64,000 nucleotides of DNA from Candidatus Sulfuricurvum sp. RIFRC-1 (GTDB lineage Bacteria > Campylobacterota > Campylobacteria > Campylobacterales > Sulfurimonadaceae): contig NC_020505.1 in assembly GCF_000310245.1 (NCBI RefSeq), forward strand, positions 2,142,001-2,206,000, in the 5' to 3' direction. The notes beneath the pieces are model-generated. The model did not search any database, had not been told where the DNA came from, and was given only the letters and a program-made list of their open reading frames with translations. Each line of letters opens with the position of its first letter. Positions within the stretch are counted from its first letter, which is position 1. Both the position numbers and the translations under genes were made by a program. Shown piece by piece: positions 61,536 to 64,000 of this stretch.

Positions 61536-63437
61536 ATGATCCGAGAACTTATCAAAATTTACCTCCTCTTTATCGCACTCTTTTTCCTCGGTCGGCTTGG
61601 ACTTTACGGTCTCTATTTTGACCGTCTAGGGGATATCAGCCTCACTGAATCGCTCTTATCGTTTCTTTATGGTTTAAAACTCGATACGATGACTGCGTCA
61701 ATTATCTTAGTCATTCCCGCCTTGCTGCTTGCCATCACTCCCCAAAGCGGGGCTAAATATGTAGGACGATTTCTCAGCGGTTATGTTCTCTTTTTTCTAC
61801 TGGTAGCCCTTTATGTGGAAAATGCTACGTTCCCTTTTGTCGCTCAGTATGATGTACGTCCCAATTACCTCTTTATCGAATATCTGAAATACCCTCAAGA
61901 GGTCACTTCTATGATCCTCAAAGAGTATCCGCTACAATTGGCTGTTGCACTCGGGATGCTCGTAGCTACGGCGTGGGCATATCTCCGTTTCTCACCGCTG
62001 CGTTTGGTGGAAGCGATCCAAACACCGCTGTGGAAACGGCTCCTACTGTTCCCGCTTGTTGCTGCATTGCTCTTTATCGGCATCCGCTCCTCGTTCGGCC
62101 ACCGTCCCGCCAACATCTCAGATGCCCTTTACAGCACCAACCGCATGGCAAATGAAATTGCCAAAAACTCCCTCTATTCGATCGGATACGCCTACAAGAG
62201 CTATACCAGAGAGGAAAATTTGGTGAAACCCTACGGAAAAATAGAGCTTGGCGAAGCGTATGCACGCGTCGGAGCCAAACTCAATCTTATTCCGAGCGGA
62301 GAACATCCGTTTAACCGCGATGAGCCGACCCATTTTCCGGCTCAAAAACCTAAAAATCTCGTGATATTTATCCAAGAATCCATGGGGAGCCAATTCGTCG
62401 GATTTAGCGGAGGGGATGTGAGTATTACCCCTAATCTTGAAAAGCTTTCACACGAAGGAATTGCCTTCACCAACCTCTTTAGCAACGGGACACGGAGTAT
62501 CCAGGGATTAGCGGGGATGAGTTCGGGATATTTGCCTCTTCCCGGAGAGGGAGTCGTCAAACGGAACAAATCCCAAAGTGATTTTTTCACCGTTGCTTCA
62601 CTGCTCAAGCCTTTAGGCTACAAATCGAGCTTTATTTACGGCGGTGAAGGACGATTTGACAACATGCGCAGCTGGTACATGGGAAATGGTTTTGATGAAG
62701 TAATCGAACAAAAAGATTATGAGAATCCCGGTTTTGTCAGTACTTGGGGAGTCAGTGATGAAGATTTAGTCCTCAAAGCAAATGAAAAATTCAAAGCCCA
62801 CGCGGCAAAGGGTGAAAAGTTTGTCAGCGTAATGTTCTCATCTTCCAACCACTCTCCGTTTGAACTGCCCGAAGGAAAGATAGAGTTTATTGCCGGAAAA
62901 CCAAAAAATGGGGTTGAAAATGCAGTCAAATACGCCGATTTTGCCATCGGACGCCTTTTTGAGTTAGCAAAAAAAGAGTCCTACTACAAAGATACCGTCT
63001 TTGTCATCGTTGCCGATCATAATATCCGCGTTTATGGGGATGATCTTGTTCCGGTCAATATGTTCCATATCCCTGCACTCATTGTAGCTGAGGGGGTGAA
63101 AGCTGAAAAATTTGATCTCCTCTCCACCCAGCCCGATGTGTTGGCTACCGCTTTGGATCTTATCGGGGTTAATCTCACCTACCCCGTTTTGGGACACTCC
63201 ATTTACAGTGATAAAAAGCAAGAGATCGCACTAATGCTGTTCAATGATACGTTTGCCCTGCGCTACCGTAACAAAGTCGCCGTTATTCAGCCAAACAAAG
63301 AGGCAGCAACGTTTATCTATGATAAAGAGCGCCTTCTAAGTGCTCCTCATGACAAAGAGCTTGAACGTGACGCATTGGCATTTGTAACGGTTATGGATGA
63401 TATGTACAACAAAAAGCTGTTTAGAGTCGCTAAATAA
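61536..63437 (+). CDS. LTA synthase-like sulfatase family membrane protein
   Basis: A 633-residue protein with about five N-terminal spans (to about residue 190) and a periplasmic sulfatase-fold domain (about 265-560). The metal/catalytic marks are FIQESMG (Glu) and FSNGTRSIQGL (Thr nucleophile), with VADHNIR near the end of the domain. Family members add phosphoglycerol or phosphoethanolamine to envelope glycans or lipids. Substrate here is unknown; lipoteichoic acid itself is not expected in a Gram-negative cell. AGGA precedes the ATG. Confidence 0.88.
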   Translation: MIRELIKIYLLFIALFFLGRLGLYGLYFDRLGDISLTESLLSFLYGLKLDTMTASIILVIPALLLAITPQSGAKYVGRFLSGYVLFFLLVALYVENATFPFVAQYDVRPNYLFIEYLKYPQEVTSMILKEYPLQLAVALGMLVATAWAYLRFSPLRLVEAIQTPLWKRLLLFPLVAALLFIGIRSSFGHRPANISDALYSTNRMANEIAKNSLYSIGYAYKSYTREENLVKPYGKIELGEAYARVGAKLNLIPSGEHPFNRDEPTHFPAQKPKNLVIFIQESMGSQFVGFSGGDVSITPNLEKLSHEGIAFTNLFSNGTRSIQGLAGMSSGYLPLPGEGVVKRNKSQSDFFTVASLLKPLGYKSSFIYGGEGRFDNMRSWYMGNGFDEVIEQKDYENPGFVSTWGVSDEDLVLKANEKFKAHAAKGEKFVSVMFSSSNHSPFELPEGKIEFIAGKPKNGVENAVKYADFAIGRLFELAKKESYYKDTVFVIVADHNIRVYGDDLVPVNMFHIPALIVAEGVKAEKFDLLSTQPDVLATALDLIGVNLTYPVLGHSIYSDKKQEIALMLFNDTFALRYRNKVAVIQPNKEAATFIYDKERLLSAPHDKELERDALAFVTVMDDMYNKKLFRVAK

Positions 63438-63537
63438 CATTCAGTATTGTTGAATGGGCGGTGAAAGAAGTAATCTGTAATGGGTGAAGAAAGTGTGAAG
63501 GAAAAGTTCTTCCCAAAGAAGGGAAGAATAAAAACGA

Positions 63538-63927
63538 TTAACGTTTTGAGAATTGAGGAGAACGACGTGCTTTACGTTTACCCGGCTTCTTACGCTCAAC
63601 GATACGAGCATCGCGAGTAAGCATACCAAATGGTTTTAAGATAGCACGGAAAGACGGATCAAATGCGCAAAGAGCACGAGAGATACCGTGACGAAGTGCA
63701 TCCGATTGTCCTGAGAAACCACCACCCATAGTTGAAGCAGTGATGTCTACTGAAGCGTCTTGTTTTGTCAAAGAAAGCGGTTGAGTAACACGCAATTTTT
63801 TTGCTTCAAGACCACCGAGCCATGCATCGAGTGAAAGACCGTTTACAGTAATTTTACCTGTTCCCGGAGCAAGCCATACTTTAGCGATCGAAGATTTTCT
63901 TCTTCCGGTTGCATACGTTTTTGCCAT
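63538..63927 (-). CDS. rpsI: 30S ribosomal protein S9
   Basis: S9, 129 residues. It begins [19 protein letters not shown], has the [19 protein letters not shown] block and ends [12 protein letters not shown], the tail that reaches the P-site tRNA. It follows rplM, the universal pair. The 100-base gap to the sulfatase gene holds no clear hairpin beyond short A/T-rich repeats. Confidence 0.98.
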   Translation of the reverse strand: MAKTYATGRRKSSIAKVWLAPGTGKITVNGLSLDAWLGGLEAKKLRVTQPLSLTKQDASVDITASTMGGGFSGQSDALRHGISRALCAFDPSFRAILKPFGMLTRDARIVERKKPGKRKARRSPQFSKR

Positions 63928-63936
63928 TATTTATCC

Positions 63937-64000
63937 TTACTTAGCGATCTGTGCAGAGTGAGGGTGTTCAGCACCTGCATAGACTTTTAGTTTTTTGATC
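63937..64000 (-). CDS. rplM: 50S ribosomal protein L13 (3' end, cut by window edge)
   Basis: The last twenty codons of rplM before its TAA at 63937: IKKLKVYAGAEHPHSAQIAK. The KVYAG and HPH(S)AQ residues are the usual L13 C-terminus. It is 9 bases upstream of rpsI. Confidence 0.93.
   Translation of the reverse strand, partial: IKKLKVYAGAEHPHSAQIAK

Overview
The window reads as a chromosome segment of a Campylobacterota (epsilonproteobacterial) chemolithotroph, most like Sulfuricurvum or Sulfurimonas. This is inferred from gene content and order, not from a database search. The clues are a petABC operon with a di-heme cytochrome c1, a four-subunit pyruvate:ferredoxin oxidoreductase as used in the reductive TCA cycle, QueE/QueD and MoaA/MoeA neighbours, a short MurE, and the tRNA-Trp/secE/nusG/rplKAJL/rpoB block. 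Genes are tightly packed, with many ATGA overlaps. No stretch over 300 bases lacks a gene. I see no insertion sequence, prophage or CRISPR array.

Layout. 1-7.8 kb (minus): tRNA-Thr-Tyr-Gly-Thr, tuf, rpmG, tRNA-Trp, secE, nusG, rplK, rplA, rplJ, rplL and the 5' part of rpoB, with an L10-type leader before rplJ and a set of strong hairpins between rplL and rpoB. 7.8-12.3 kb: a radical SAM/SPASM protein, MgtE, a ChaA-type cation antiporter and YaaA, with a divergent thioredoxin-like gene. 12.3-19 kb: an rRNA methyltransferase, transketolase, prenyl synthase, PanD, a thioredoxin-like ferredoxin, MurE, a TPR protein and an NFU protein. 19-22 kb: rpmJ-rpsM-rpsK-rpsD-rpoA-rplQ. 22-29 kb: homoserine dehydrogenase, an AlaC-type aminotransferase, two uncharacterised envelope proteins, RlmB, RsmI, L31 and RsmE. 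29-33 kb: MoeA, QueD, QueE, MoaA. 33-37 kb: a c-type cytochrome and the bc1 complex.

37-46 kb is an accessory detoxification region. A tripartite RND efflux pump sits behind a short-chain dehydrogenase, and that operon is divergent from an HxlR regulator across a perfect 14-bp inverted repeat. A second HxlR regulator is divergent from an MdaB-type quinone reductase and a nitroreductase. 46-51 kb: MnmG, a Sel1-repeat protein, riboflavin synthase and an MnmD-like protein.

The most interesting part is 51.4-55.3 kb. LuxS (AI-2 synthase), a free-standing class II aldolase, an LsrG-like ABM monooxygenase-fold protein and a clear AI-2 kinase (LsrK) lie together, with no LsrACDB transporter, LsrR or LsrF nearby. 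This looks like a compact AI-2 production and turnover module in which the aldolase may take the place of LsrF. 56-59 kb: pyruvate:ferredoxin oxidoreductase. 59-64 kb: a Gph-like phosphatase, a peptide-binding protein, an LTA-synthase-like sulfatase, then rpsI and the 3' end of rplM.

Two families of small structured intergenic repeats (three and two copies) show hairpins kept by compensatory changes. One copy appears to have interrupted and duplicated the start of queE. A separate REP-like hairpin lies inside the AI-2 module.
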